The notes below the pieces were generated by a model that saw only the letters and a program-made list of their open reading frames with translations, made no database searches and was not told the DNA's origin. This document shows positions 1 through 7,609 of a DNA stretch of 14,226 nt, piece after piece. Source of the DNA: HGM04593 sp045636545 (GTDB lineage: Bacteria; Bacteroidota; Bacteroidia; Bacteroidales; Bacteroidaceae); assembly GCA_045636545.1 (NCBI GenBank), contig JAZTXR010000089.1, positions 1-14,226 of the forward strand, written 5' to 3'. The position numbers were made by a program, and so were the translations under genes. Each line of letters begins with the position of its first letter. The stretch's first letter is position 1.

Positions 1-133
1 TCATCCCGACAGAGCGTAGCGACGAGGGATCTCAAAAATATCGTAAAATAAGAGATCTCTCACGTACTGTTAGTTCGCTGTCGCTCATCGAAAACCTTTT
101 ATGATTTTTTCATTAAGGTATGGTCGAGATGAC
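1..133. repeat. Palindromic intergenic repeat element
   Basis: No coding sequence is seen here. The ends form an imperfect inverted repeat: TCATCCCGAC at 1-10 and GTCGAGATGA at 123-132 match in 9 of 10 positions. A second pair, GAGGGATCTC at 24-33 and GAGATCTCTC at 52-61, also matches in 9 of 10 around an AT-rich loop. A third hairpin lies at 94-119 (ACCTT/AAGGT and ATGA/TCAT). Elements with GGGATCTC and GAGATGAC edges are, from memory, a common multi-copy intergenic repeat in gut Bacteroidales; I cannot count copies here. The left end may extend beyond the window edge. It has no transposase and is not an insertion sequence. Confidence 0.5.
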
Positions 134-184
134 AAAATACGCTAAATTTTAGTATAAATTCTTATGTCGAACTCACGTTAATAT

Positions 185-230
185 AACAAATAGGCTTTCA
201 GGTTCGTGAACTTGAAAGCCTATTTGTTTT
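185..230 (+). terminator. Strong hairpin terminator, possibly bidirectional
   Basis: The arms 185-200 and 213-228 are perfectly complementary over 16 bp, and the inner GTTC/GAAC (202-205, 208-211) extends the stem. On the plus strand the right arm runs into TTTT at 227-230, so it best serves an unseen plus-strand gene left of the window. On the minus strand the exit is TTATATTA, a poorer U tract, but it may still stop transcripts of the methyltransferase that ends at 430. Confidence 0.75.
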
Positions 231-240
231 GGTAATAATA

Positions 241-388
241 TAGCAGTTGGCCAACGTTCTGAAAACGTGAAGATGTCATGTCGACCGTAGTGGAGACATC
301 TCGTTTGCTGTAGTATAGATTCTTTGACTGCGCCCGGACGTTTGTTGAGAGTTTGCTCTAAAAACAACATTTTGAGTCAGAATCTATA
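241..388. other. Hairpin-rich gene-free stretch, candidate structured RNA
   Basis: Between the terminator at 185-230 and the methyltransferase stop at 430 there is no convincing ORF, but several stems are visible. They are the palindrome GTTGGCCAAC (246-255), ACGTT/AACGT (254-258 with 264-268), AGATGTC/GACATCT (271-277 with 295-301), and TATAGATTC/GAATCTATA (314-322 with 380-388). The last is continued by TGACT/AGTCA (325-329 with 375-379) and capped by AGAG/CTCT (348-351 with 356-359). A T-rich run follows at 402-410. It could be a small RNA, the 3' UTR of the minus-strand gene, or decayed repeat DNA. Strand is undetermined, and no known RNA family was recognised. Confidence 0.3.
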
Positions 389-429
389 TCATTGCTTCTG
401 CTTTTTTATTTATGCTGTCTTTGCCGGCA

Positions 430-1236
430 TCATCTGCTCCTGTCTCTCAGTTCCCAGAATGCAACAGCTGCCGCGGCAGCCACGTTTAGTGAGTCGACAT
501 TATGCGACATTGGTATGCGCACCACATGCGTGGCCTTTGCAATTGTTTCGGCGGGGAGCCCGTCGCCCTCGGTGCCCATGATAATTGCCAGTTTGGGCAA
601 GGTGGTGAGTACCGGGTGGTCAATGGGGATGGAGGCATCGGTGAGTGCCATTGCTGCCGTTGCAAAGCCTAGTGTGTGTAGCTGTCCGATGTCGCCGTCT
701 AGCCAACTCCAGGGTACGAGGAACACGCTGCCCATCGACACGCGCACTGCGCGGCGGTTGAGTGGGTCGCACGAGTTGCGGGTGAGCAACACGGCATCGA
801 TGCCAAGCGCGGCGGCCGAGCGGAAGATGGCCCCTATGTTGGTGGTGTCGACAACGCCGTCAATGACTGCTATGCGGCTTGCATTGCGGCAAATCTCCTC
901 CACTGCCGGCTCTATTGGGCGGCGCATGGCGCATAGTACACCGCGTGTGAGGGTGTAGCCGGTGAGAGAGGCAAGCAGGTCGCGGCTGCCGGTGTAGACG
1001 GGGATGTCGCCGCAACGTGATATTATGCCGGCAGCATCGCCGTTTATATGTCTCTGTTCACACATCAACGCCAATGGTGTGTAACCATTGTTGAGGGCTA
1101 CGTTGATGACCTTTGGACTCTCGGCTATGAATATTCCTTTGCCGGGTTCGTACTCGCGGCGCAGCTGCGCTTCGGTGAGTGTACCGAATAGTTCGCAACC
1201 GGGGTGGTCGAGGGTCGTTATCTCTATTATGGGCAT
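430..1236 (-). CDS. SpoU/TrmH-family RNA 2'-O-methyltransferase
   Basis: Predicted cytosolic SPOUT-class enzyme that transfers a methyl group from S-adenosylmethionine to a ribose 2'-OH in rRNA or tRNA; the target cannot be told from sequence. In the 268-residue product an N-terminal substrate-binding part (about 1-105) precedes the knotted SpoU domain (about 120-262). Motif 1 is NIGAIFRSA (N133, R139), motif 2 is GTEGDGLP (221-228), and motif 3 is IPMSHNVDSLNVA (241-253). Length suits the family. I chose the ATG at 1236: a longer frame opens at a TTG at 1287, but the predicted promoter (1258-1288) lies between the two, and family similarity begins at MPIIEI. It is transcribed alone, divergently from glsA. 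Nothing looks broken. Confidence 0.88.
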   Translation of the reverse strand: MPIIEITTLDHPGCELFGTLTEAQLRREYEPGKGIFIAESPKVINVALNNGYTPLALMCEQRHINGDAAGIISRCGDIPVYTGSRDLLASLTGYTLTRGVLCAMRRPIEPAVEEICRNASRIAVIDGVVDTTNIGAIFRSAAALGIDAVLLTRNSCDPLNRRAVRVSMGSVFLVPWSWLDGDIGQLHTLGFATAAMALTDASIPIDHPVLTTLPKLAIIMGTEGDGLPAETIAKATHVVRIPMSHNVDSLNVAAAAAVAFWELRDRSR

Positions 1237-1257
1237 GGATTTTTGCTTTTCTTTCTG

Positions 1258-1288
1258 CAAAATTATCACTCTGTTGCAAGCTGACAAA
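1258..1288 (-). promoter_or_regulatory. Promoter of the RNA methyltransferase gene
   Basis: Read on the minus strand, TTTG (1288-1285) is followed after 19 bp by TAATTTTG (1265-1258). Both boxes and the spacing match the Bacteroidetes primary-sigma consensus (TTTG, 19-21 bp, TAnnTTTG). Transcription should start near 1250, giving a leader of about 15 nt to the ATG at 1236. Confidence 0.65.
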
Positions 1289-1303
1289 TTTTATGTTCAA
1301 TTA

Positions 1304-1338
1304 TTTTTGTTAAAAATAATTTTTTTAAACTATCTTCG
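1304..1338 (+). promoter_or_regulatory. Probable glsA promoter
   Basis: TTTTTG at 1304-1309 is separated by 21 bp from TATCTTCG at 1331-1338, which matches TAnnTTTG except at one position. Start of transcription would be near 1345, leaving a leader of about 50 nt before the ATG at 1396. It lies next to, and upstream-to-upstream with, the methyltransferase promoter. Confidence 0.45.
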
Positions 1339-1395
1339 CGTTGTAATATTCATATTGCAGTTGTTATGCCTTGCATGCTGCATAAAACCTACAGG

Positions 1396-2310
1396 ATGGA
1401 TTACCATAAACTGCTTGTAGACATATACTACCAAGTGCAGCCGCTTGCCGGTGAGGGCAAGGTGGCCGATTATATTCCGGCGCTGGCAAAGGTGTCGCCG
1501 GAGCATTTCGGTATGTGCCTGAGCGATGTCGATGGCGGGGTATATGCGTTGAAGGATGCCGACGTGCGTTTCTCCATACAGAGTATCTCAAAGGTCTTTT
1601 CATTGGCAATGTGCCTTGCCCTGAAGGGTGAGACTCTGTGGAAAAGGGTCGGCAAGGAGCCGTCGGGCACGGCATTCAACTCGCTGGTGCAGCTTGAGGT
1701 GGAGCACGGTATCCCGCGTAACCCGTTTATAAATGCCGGTGCATTGGTGCTTGCCGATGTATTGCTCACGTCGTTCGAGAACCCCGAGGAGGAGTATCTC
1801 GCATTCGTGCGTGAACTATGTGGCTGTGACACGGTGGACTACAATGACGAGGTGGCGCAGTCGGAGCGCGAGACCGGTTTCCTGAATGCGGCGATTGCAA
1901 ACCTGTTGAAGTATCACAGGAATATTGAGTGCGACGTGGAGCGCGTGCTACGCTTCTATTTCCAGATGTGCTCGGTTGAGATGAGCTGCAGGGAACTATC
2001 AAAGGCATTCCTGGCGTTTGCCCATCACGGTGTGGAGTTCTCTCATGCGGGGATTGAGTTGACCAGCTCGCAAATAAAGCGCATGAACGCGATTATGCAG
2101 ACTTGCGGCTTCTATGACGAGGCCGGTGAGTTCTCCTATCTTGTCGGGTTGCCCGGAAAAAGTGGCGTGGGTGGCGGCATTGCGGCCATATATCCTCGCA
2201 GATATGCGGTGGCGGTGTGGAGTCCGCGTCTAAACAGCAAGGGGAACTCTGTGATGGGAATGAAGGCGCTTGAGATTTTGACAACCGAAACGAGTGAATC
2301 GATATTCTGA
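1396..2310 (+). CDS. glsA: Glutaminase A
   Basis: Cytosolic serine-dependent glutaminase (beta-lactamase-like fold) that hydrolyses L-glutamine to L-glutamate and ammonia. The 304-residue product is close to the usual length of about 308. The catalytic S-x-x-K is SISK at 63-66. Residues matching the E. coli active site are N113 (in FINAGA), E157, N164, Y188 and Y240, followed by the glycine-rich PGKSGVGGG at 253-261. The frame is open from an ATG at 1366, but the ATG at 1396 aligns with the start of known glutaminases (MDYHKLL) and is preferred. It lies upstream of ansB in the same direction, with a weak terminator between, so the two are functionally related but possibly separate transcripts. 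No signal peptide is seen. Specificity for glutamine over other amides is by family assignment. Confidence 0.93.
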   Translation: MDYHKLLVDIYYQVQPLAGEGKVADYIPALAKVSPEHFGMCLSDVDGGVYALKDADVRFSIQSISKVFSLAMCLALKGETLWKRVGKEPSGTAFNSLVQLEVEHGIPRNPFINAGALVLADVLLTSFENPEEEYLAFVRELCGCDTVDYNDEVAQSERETGFLNAAIANLLKYHRNIECDVERVLRFYFQMCSVEMSCRELSKAFLAFAHHGVEFSHAGIELTSSQIKRMNAIMQTCGFYDEAGEFSYLVGLPGKSGVGGGIAAIYPRRYAVAVWSPRLNSKGNSVMGMKALEILTTETSESIF

Positions 2311-2334
2311 CGTGTGAAAAAGTGTTGATGTCTC

Positions 2335-2362
2335 AACCTTTTCAGCAGCAGAAGGTTTTTAT
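2335..2362 (+). terminator. Weak terminator after glsA
   Basis: AACCTT (2335-2340) and AAGGTT (2352-2357) form a 6-bp stem around an 11-nt loop, followed by TTTTTATTT. A second small stem, GTTGA/TCAAC (2324-2328 with 2333-2337), shares bases 2335-2337 with it, so the two cannot form together. Partial read-through into ansB is plausible. Confidence 0.5.
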
Positions 2363-2391
2363 TTAATGGATTATCATTTAATTTTTATATT

Positions 2392-3504
2392 ATGACAATG
2401 TTCAGACGTTTTGTAACTGTGGTTGCTGCCGTGCTTCTGGTGGCAACAGTGGGTTTTGCACAGGCCAAGGAGTTGCCTAAGGTTTATATTCTTGCTACCG
2501 GCGGCACCATTGCCGGTTCGGGAAGTTCGGCTACCAATTCCAATTATACTGCCGGGCAGGTTGCCATTGGCACGCTCATTGATGCCGTGCCGGCGATGAA
2601 GGAGATTGCCGACATTGAGGGTGAGCAGGTAGTGAACATCGGTTCACAGGACATGAGCAACGCTGTGTGGCTGAAACTGGCTGCAAGGGTGAACGAGCTG
2701 TTGCACCGCAATGACGTGGATGCTGTGGTAATTACCCATGGAACAGACACGATGGAGGAGACTGCATTCTTCCTTAGCCTTACTGTGAAAAGTGAGAAAC
2801 CAGTGGTGCTTGTCGGTGCAATGCGCCCATCGACCGCTATCAGTGCCGATGGTCCTGCTAACCTCTACAATGCAGTGGTCGTGGCTGCATCTGCGGCTTC
2901 AAAAGACCGCGGTGTGCTTGTGTGCATGAACGGCAAGGTTTATGGCGCAGACGATGTTACAAAGACAAATACAACGAGTGTGGAGACATTCCAGGCGCCT
3001 AACGCAGGTGCCGAGGGGTATGTGAACAACGGCGAGGTGTTCTACTACAGACCTGTGTGTGCCGATTGCGGAAAACGTCTGCACTACGTTCACAAAGGTG
3101 CTGTGTACTCCGATACCCGAGACCTCTATTTTGACGTGTCAAAGGTGAAGGAACTGCCGAAGGTGGGTATTGCATACGGTTATGCCGATGCCGGCCGTGA
3201 GGTGGTGGATGCAATGATTGCAAAGGAGTACAAGGGTATTGTGTATGCCGGTGTGGGTAACGGTAACATCCACAAGAATGTCTTCCCCGCACTTGAAGAG
3301 GCACGTAAGAAGGGTATTCTTGTGGTGCGCTCATCGCGTGTGCCCACAGGTGCCACAACATTGGATGCCGAGGTGGACGATGCAAAGTATGGCTTTGTGG
3401 CTTCGTGGGGGCTTAACCCGCAGAAGGCACGCATCCTGCTTATGCTTGCGCTGACAAAGACACATGATTGGAAGAAGGTTCAGGAGTATTTCAATAATTT
3501 CTAA
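2392..3504 (+). CDS. ansB: Periplasmic type II L-asparaginase
   Basis: Hydrolyses L-asparagine to L-aspartate and ammonia in the periplasm. Residues 1-23 form a signal peptide (basic MFRRF, hydrophobic core, cleavage near GFA-QA). All catalytic residues known from E. coli AnsB have counterparts: T39 (ATGGTIAG, 35-42), Y52, S85 (GSQD), T118-D119 (THGTD), K191 and E327 (DAEVDD). The product is 370 residues. One difference stands out: between about 219 and 245 it is about 15 residues longer than E. coli AnsB and carries a C-x-x-C pair (C223, C226). Start at 2392 or the ATG at 2398; both keep the signal peptide. I see no convincing promoter immediately upstream. The next gene begins 12 nt after the stop, and the block ansB-porin-dcuB reads as an operon for asparagine use. 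Confidence 0.94.
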   Translation: MTMFRRFVTVVAAVLLVATVGFAQAKELPKVYILATGGTIAGSGSSATNSNYTAGQVAIGTLIDAVPAMKEIADIEGEQVVNIGSQDMSNAVWLKLAARVNELLHRNDVDAVVITHGTDTMEETAFFLSLTVKSEKPVVLVGAMRPSTAISADGPANLYNAVVVAASAASKDRGVLVCMNGKVYGADDVTKTNTTSVETFQAPNAGAEGYVNNGEVFYYRPVCADCGKRLHYVHKGAVYSDTRDLYFDVSKVKELPKVGIAYGYADAGREVVDAMIAKEYKGIVYAGVGNGNIHKNVFPALEEARKKGILVVRSSRVPTGATTLDAEVDDAKYGFVASWGLNPQKARILLMLALTKTHDWKKVQEYFNNF

Positions 3505-3516
3505 AATAACATTTCT

Positions 3517-4695
3517 ATGAGAATGAGAAACACGGCACTTGCGCTGCTTGTTATGGTGGCAGGTGTGGCATCGGCTCAGGTGACAGCCGGTAACGCGGTG
3601 GAGAATGAGAAGACGCTCTTTGAGCGCATTGCAAAGATTGAGAAGAAGAGCGACAGGTTCAACCTCTTTTTCAATATGCATTATGCTTTTGATGCCAACT
3701 TTACATCAGGCAACTTTGAACAGGGTGCTTTCAATATGCGTCAGTTCCGCATCGAGGCAAAGGGCAGGGTTACCGATTGGCTCTCCTATCGTTGGCGTCA
3801 GCGCCTGAACAGGGACAATGCAGGCGGTGGAATGATTGATAACCTGCCGAACTCCATTGATATTGCTTCTCTCACTTTTGGGGTGACTGACAAGTTCAGT
3901 ATCAGTGCGGGAAAGCAGTGTGCTGCATACGGCGGTATCGAGTATGACTTGAACCCTATTGAGATTTACCAATATAGCGAGATTATAAACAACATGAGCA
4001 ACTTCATGAGTGGTGTGATGTTTACATACGATTTCACTCCCAATCAGCAGTTGGCATTTCAGGTACTCGACAGCCGTAATGACTCAATAGAGGATACATA
4101 CGGAAATAATCTTGTCGCAAACAAGTTGCCGCTTGTGTACACTCTCAACTGGAATGCGAATATGTTCGGCGGTGTCTGGCAGACAAGATGGTCGGCATCG
4201 GTGATGGACGAGGTTAAGGGCAAGTATATGTATTACGTGGCTTTGGGTAACCAACTCAATTTCTCGCCAAAGTGCAATATGTTTGTAGACTTCATGAGTT
4301 CATACGAGAATATTGACCGCAAGGGTATAATGACAAACATGTTAGGCGGGCAGGCGAACTTCAACGGTCACAATATGTACAACACCTTGTACAACTCTTT
4401 GGTGGCAAAGGTGAACTGGCGTTTCTGCCCAAAATGGAACTTCTTTGTGAAGGGTATGCTTGAGAGCGCTGCCATTTATGGTGGCAAGGATGGTTATGCC
4501 GACGGAAATTACCGCACGTCGGTGGGCTATCTCACCGGTGTGGAGTATTACCCGATGGAGTCTAACCTGCACCTCTTTCTTACATTCGTGGGACAGTCAC
4601 ACCTGTTCACCGAGAGGGCAAAGGCTCTCGGGCAGAGTGACTGCTCTACACAGAGGGTGTCGCTTGGTTTCATCTATCAGTTGCCTGCATTCTAA
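3517..4695 (+). CDS. Outer-membrane porin, phosphate-selective O/P-like
   Basis: Predicted beta-barrel channel of the OprP/OprO-like family. Residues 1-20 are a signal peptide ending in ASA before Q21. A short charged stretch rich in E and K (about 26-46), possibly a coiled coil, precedes the barrel. From about residue 48 the protein alternates aromatic and polar residues as in transmembrane strands, and it ends in phenylalanine (LPAF), as outer-membrane barrels usually do. The family name implies phosphate, but in Bacteroidales such porins occur beside unrelated transport genes. Its place 12 nt after ansB and 12 nt before dcuB suggests passage of asparagine, aspartate or dicarboxylates; that substrate is inference. 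The length of 392 residues is normal. The close ATG at 3523 is an alternative start. Confidence 0.8.
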   Translation: MRMRNTALALLVMVAGVASAQVTAGNAVENEKTLFERIAKIEKKSDRFNLFFNMHYAFDANFTSGNFEQGAFNMRQFRIEAKGRVTDWLSYRWRQRLNRDNAGGGMIDNLPNSIDIASLTFGVTDKFSISAGKQCAAYGGIEYDLNPIEIYQYSEIINNMSNFMSGVMFTYDFTPNQQLAFQVLDSRNDSIEDTYGNNLVANKLPLVYTLNWNANMFGGVWQTRWSASVMDEVKGKYMYYVALGNQLNFSPKCNMFVDFMSSYENIDRKGIMTNMLGGQANFNGHNMYNTLYNSLVAKVNWRFCPKWNFFVKGMLESAAIYGGKDGYADGNYRTSVGYLTGVEYYPMESNLHLFLTFVGQSHLFTERAKALGQSDCSTQRVSLGFIYQLPAF

Positions 4696-4707
4696 ATAAT
4701 TGTTAAT

Positions 4708-6006
4708 ATGTTGTTGCAATTGTTGATTGTTCTGCTTTGCATTGTAGTTGGTGCCCGCCTTGGCGGTATGGGGCTTGGTGTGATGGGTGGTCTGGGTGTG
4801 GCGCTGTTGACGTTTGTTTTCGGATTGCAGCCTACGTCGCCTCCAGTGGATGTGATGCTTATGATAGCTGCCGTGATTTCGGCAGCAGCGAGTATGCAGG
4901 CTGCGGGTGGCCTTGACTATATGGTCAAGGTGGCCGAACGTCTGTTGCGTAAGCATCCGCAATATATCACAATCCTTGCTCCGCTTGTCACCTATACATT
5001 TACATTCCTTGCGGGAACGGGGCATGTTGCCTATTCGGTGCTGCCGGTGATTGCCGAGGTGGCCAGGGAGACGAAAATACGCCCCGAGCGTCCGTTGGGT
5101 ATTGCCGTGATTGCATCGCAACAGGCTATTACAGCCTCGCCAATCTCTGCAGCCACTGTGGCGTTGCTCGGGTTGCTTGCGGGTTATGATATCACTTTGT
5201 TCGACATTCTCAAAATCAGTGTGCCTGCTACTTTGGTCGGTGTGCTGGTGGGTGCGTTCGCATCGATGAGAGTGGGCAAGGAACTTGTGGATGACCCTGA
5301 ATACAAACGTCGACTCGAGGCAGGTGTGGTTGCCAAGGAGGTGGCACAGACGGGTGATGTGCTCTCGAAGAAGAAGGCGGTGGCATCAGTGCTGCTGTTC
5401 CTTGCCGCAACGCTGCTCATTGTGCTGTTCGGCTCAATAGAGAAGCTGCGCCCGACATTTGATGGCGTGGCGGTGGGTATGCCACTGATAATTGAGATGG
5501 TGATGCTTGCTACTGCGGCGCTGATTCTGCTTCTTACAAAGACCGATGGCGCGAAAGCGGTGCAGGGTAGTGTCTTCTCGGCCGGCATGCAGGCTGTGGT
5601 GGCCATATTCGGTATTGCCTGGATGGGTGATACATTTATCAATGGCAACATTGTTGAGCTGAAGGGTGCCGTTGAGGGAGTGGTAACCGAGATGCCTTGG
5701 CTCTTTGGGCTTGCGTTGTTTGTGATGTCGATATTGCTCTACAGTCAGGCCGCCACGGTGCGTGCCATTGTTCCGCTTGGTGTGGCATTGGCTATTTCGC
5801 CTATGATGCTGATAGCTTTGTTTCCTGCCGTGAACGGTTATTTCTTTATTCCCAACTACCCGACACTTGTGGCGGCAATAAATTTTGACAGCACAGGTAC
5901 CACGCGCATAGGCAAGTGGGTGCTCAACCACTCGTTCATGCTGCCGGGAATGGTGGCGACGGTGGTTTCGATAGCTGTTGGATTGTTGTTGATACAGTTG
6001 TATTAG
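4708..6006 (+). CDS. dcuB: Anaerobic C4-dicarboxylate exchanger
   Basis: Inner-membrane carrier of the DcuA/DcuB family, exchanging or taking up aspartate, fumarate, malate and succinate under anaerobic conditions. The 432-residue protein is hydrophobic nearly throughout, with about ten to twelve membrane segments and a hydrophilic loop near 190-225. Family landmarks are GARLGG near residue 16, GTGHV near 110, ITASPISAA near 139-147, GIAWMGD near 309 and NHSFMLPG near 410. The PPVDVML and GTGHV stretches resemble DcuB, while ITASPIS resembles DcuA, so the DcuA/DcuB label is not firm. It is the last gene of the ansB-porin block and ends just before a strong terminator. Logic of the operon: aspartate made by AnsB enters here and can be deaminated to fumarate for anaerobic respiration. 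Confidence 0.9.
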   Translation: MLLQLLIVLLCIVVGARLGGMGLGVMGGLGVALLTFVFGLQPTSPPVDVMLMIAAVISAAASMQAAGGLDYMVKVAERLLRKHPQYITILAPLVTYTFTFLAGTGHVAYSVLPVIAEVARETKIRPERPLGIAVIASQQAITASPISAATVALLGLLAGYDITLFDILKISVPATLVGVLVGAFASMRVGKELVDDPEYKRRLEAGVVAKEVAQTGDVLSKKKAVASVLLFLAATLLIVLFGSIEKLRPTFDGVAVGMPLIIEMVMLATAALILLLTKTDGAKAVQGSVFSAGMQAVVAIFGIAWMGDTFINGNIVELKGAVEGVVTEMPWLFGLALFVMSILLYSQAATVRAIVPLGVALAISPMMLIALFPAVNGYFFIPNYPTLVAAINFDSTGTTRIGKWVLNHSFMLPGMVATVVSIAVGLLLIQLY

Positions 6007-6013
6007 AATATCC

Positions 6014-6057
6014 GATTTTATCCGTAAGCGTTTGCTTGCGGATAAAATCATTTTTTT
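6014..6057 (+). terminator. Rho-independent terminator of the ansB-porin-dcuB block
   Basis: The arms 6014-6029 and 6034-6049 pair over 16 bp with a single wobble around the 4-nt loop GTTT, followed by A and seven Ts (6051-6057). It starts 7 nt after the dcuB stop codon. Confidence 0.9.
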
Positions 6058-6080
6058 GAAAAGCATTTTTATTTGGAAGT

Positions 6081-7565
6081 ATGGATCTTTTGACTTCGGG
6101 GAACATAATTTTTATCGGTTCTATTTTGATTTTCTGCAGTATTCTGATTACAAAGGCGGGCGGCCGTTTCGGAATGCCCACGCTTCTGCTGTTCTTGCTT
6201 GCGGGAATGCTCTTTGGGTGCGACGGCCTTGGAATACAGTTCAGCAATATCGGTCAGGCGCAGTTTGTGGGAATGGTGGCGCTATGTGTCATTCTGTTCA
6301 CGGGCGGCGTTGAGACAAGACTGTCTGATATCAGGCCGGTACTTGGCCCGGGATTGACCTTGTCGACAGTGGGTGTGTTGCTGACGACGGCCTTGACAGG
6401 TGCGTTCATCTATGCCTTGTCGTTGTGGGATGTGTTCTCTTTCGAGTTGCCGTTGATGGTCTGTTTCTTGCTTGCGGCAACAATGTCGTCTACCGATTCG
6501 GCTTCGGTGTTCAATATCCTGCGTGGAAAGAATATCAACCTGAAGAATGATTTGCAGCCCATGCTTGAGCTCGAGAGCGGTAGTAATGACCCAATGGCGT
6601 ACATACTCACCATTGTACTCATTCAATTGTCTCTGACAATGTGCGGCGACGGCGCATCGCAGTTGCAGGTGCCTGTGCTGGTGGTCGATTCGCTCAAGGT
6701 GCTGGTGCAGCAATTTGCCTCGGGTGCCATGATTGGTGCAGGCGCCGGCTTTGCTGCTTCGTGGTTCATGAACAGGATTAACATTGACAACACGCCGCTA
6801 TACTCGATAATGTTGTTGAGCATTGTCTTCTTTACCTTCTCTGTTGCCGATATGCTTGGCGGTAACGGTTACCTGGCGGTGTATTTGGCCGGAATAATTG
6901 TGGGTAACAAGAAAATAAAGAACCGCAGGCAGGTGGTTGCTTTCTTCGATGGTATGACATGGATTATGCAGATAGGTATGTTCCTGTTGCTTGGCTTGCT
7001 GGTTGACCCCAGTGAGATGTGGAAGACGGCGTTTGTGGCTCTGCTTGTTGGTGTGTTCATGATGTTTGTGGCACGTCCATTGAGTGTATTTACGTCTCTG
7101 CTGCCGTTCAAGAATATTTCAATGTCATCCAAAATATTCACTTCGTGGGTTGGGCTTCGCGGTGCCGTTCCCATCATCTTTGCCATGTATCCAGTGGTGG
7201 AGAACGTGCCCGGCAGTGATGCCATTTTCAATATTGTATTCTTTATTACGTTGCTGTCGCTTGTGCTGCAGGGTACTACCATTGTTTCAGCAGCAAGGAG
7301 GCTCGATTTGCTGTTGCCCGTTGCGGTGGAGAAACAGTTTGATGTGGAGTTGCCCGAGGAGGCCGGCGAGCAGAGCGAGATAACGATTACCGAGGAGCTG
7401 ATAGCCGAAAAGGGAAATACCTTGCAGGCGCTGGCTTTGCCGCGTGGTATGCTTGTCATTTTCATCAAGCGCGAGGGAAGGTATATTGTTCCCAATGGTT
7501 CGCTTGAACTATTGCCTGGTGACAGGTTACTGGTGATTGCAAGCTCTGAGATTGAGAAAGGCTGA
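6081..7565 (+). CDS. CPA1-family K+/H+ (or Na+/H+) antiporter with RCK_C domain
   Basis: Inner-membrane cation/proton antiporter of the NhaP2/CvrA type. Residues 1 to about 408 hold roughly twelve membrane segments. Landmarks are SSTDSASVF (136-144), ESGSNDPMAY with the N169-D170 pair typical of electroneutral CPA1 exchangers (165-174), and GLRGAVPI (358-365). A soluble tail of about 85 residues follows, with an RCK_C/TrkA-C fold at about 433-490 (PRGMLVIFIKREG, then LLPGDRLLVIA) that usually binds a regulatory ligand. The protein is 494 residues, shorter than E. coli NhaP2, which has a further C-terminal domain. Potassium is the likely cation by family, but sodium cannot be excluded. It stands alone, boxed by terminators at 6014-6057 and 7576-7609; I see no clear promoter in the 24 nt before it, so one may overlap the upstream terminator. 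Confidence 0.88.
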   Translation: MDLLTSGNIIFIGSILIFCSILITKAGGRFGMPTLLLFLLAGMLFGCDGLGIQFSNIGQAQFVGMVALCVILFTGGVETRLSDIRPVLGPGLTLSTVGVLLTTALTGAFIYALSLWDVFSFELPLMVCFLLAATMSSTDSASVFNILRGKNINLKNDLQPMLELESGSNDPMAYILTIVLIQLSLTMCGDGASQLQVPVLVVDSLKVLVQQFASGAMIGAGAGFAASWFMNRINIDNTPLYSIMLLSIVFFTFSVADMLGGNGYLAVYLAGIIVGNKKIKNRRQVVAFFDGMTWIMQIGMFLLLGLLVDPSEMWKTAFVALLVGVFMMFVARPLSVFTSLLPFKNISMSSKIFTSWVGLRGAVPIIFAMYPVVENVPGSDAIFNIVFFITLLSLVLQGTTIVSAARRLDLLLPVAVEKQFDVELPEEAGEQSEITITEELIAEKGNTLQALALPRGMLVIFIKREGRYIVPNGSLELLPGDRLLVIASSEIEKG

Positions 7566-7575
7566 TATAACGATT

Positions 7576-7609
7576 GAAAGCGACCGGTTAGCCGGTCGCT
7601 TTCGTTTTT
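7576..7609 (+). terminator. Terminator shared by antiporter gene and rnpB
   Basis: GAAAGCGACCGG (7576-7587) and CCGGTCGCTTTC (7592-7603) form a perfect 12-bp stem with a TTAG loop. On the plus strand it is followed by G and five Ts, a good terminator 10 nt after the antiporter stop. On the minus strand it starts 6 nt beyond the 3' end of RNase P RNA, but the exit there (AATCGTT) is a poor U tract. Confidence 0.85.

Noticed and set aside
1237..1287. Longer N-terminus for the RNA methyltransferase starting at TTG 1287
   Set aside because: The extension crosses the predicted promoter boxes, adds residues without family similarity and needs a rare start codon.
2379..2386. TAATTTTT as an ansB -7 box
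   Set aside because: It would place the start of transcription on the ATG itself, and no TTTG is seen at proper distance.
5434..6066. Minus-strand ORF of 210 codons over dcuB
   Set aside because: It is antisense to a clear transporter gene, crosses its terminator, and is rich in H, R and Q as shadow frames often are.
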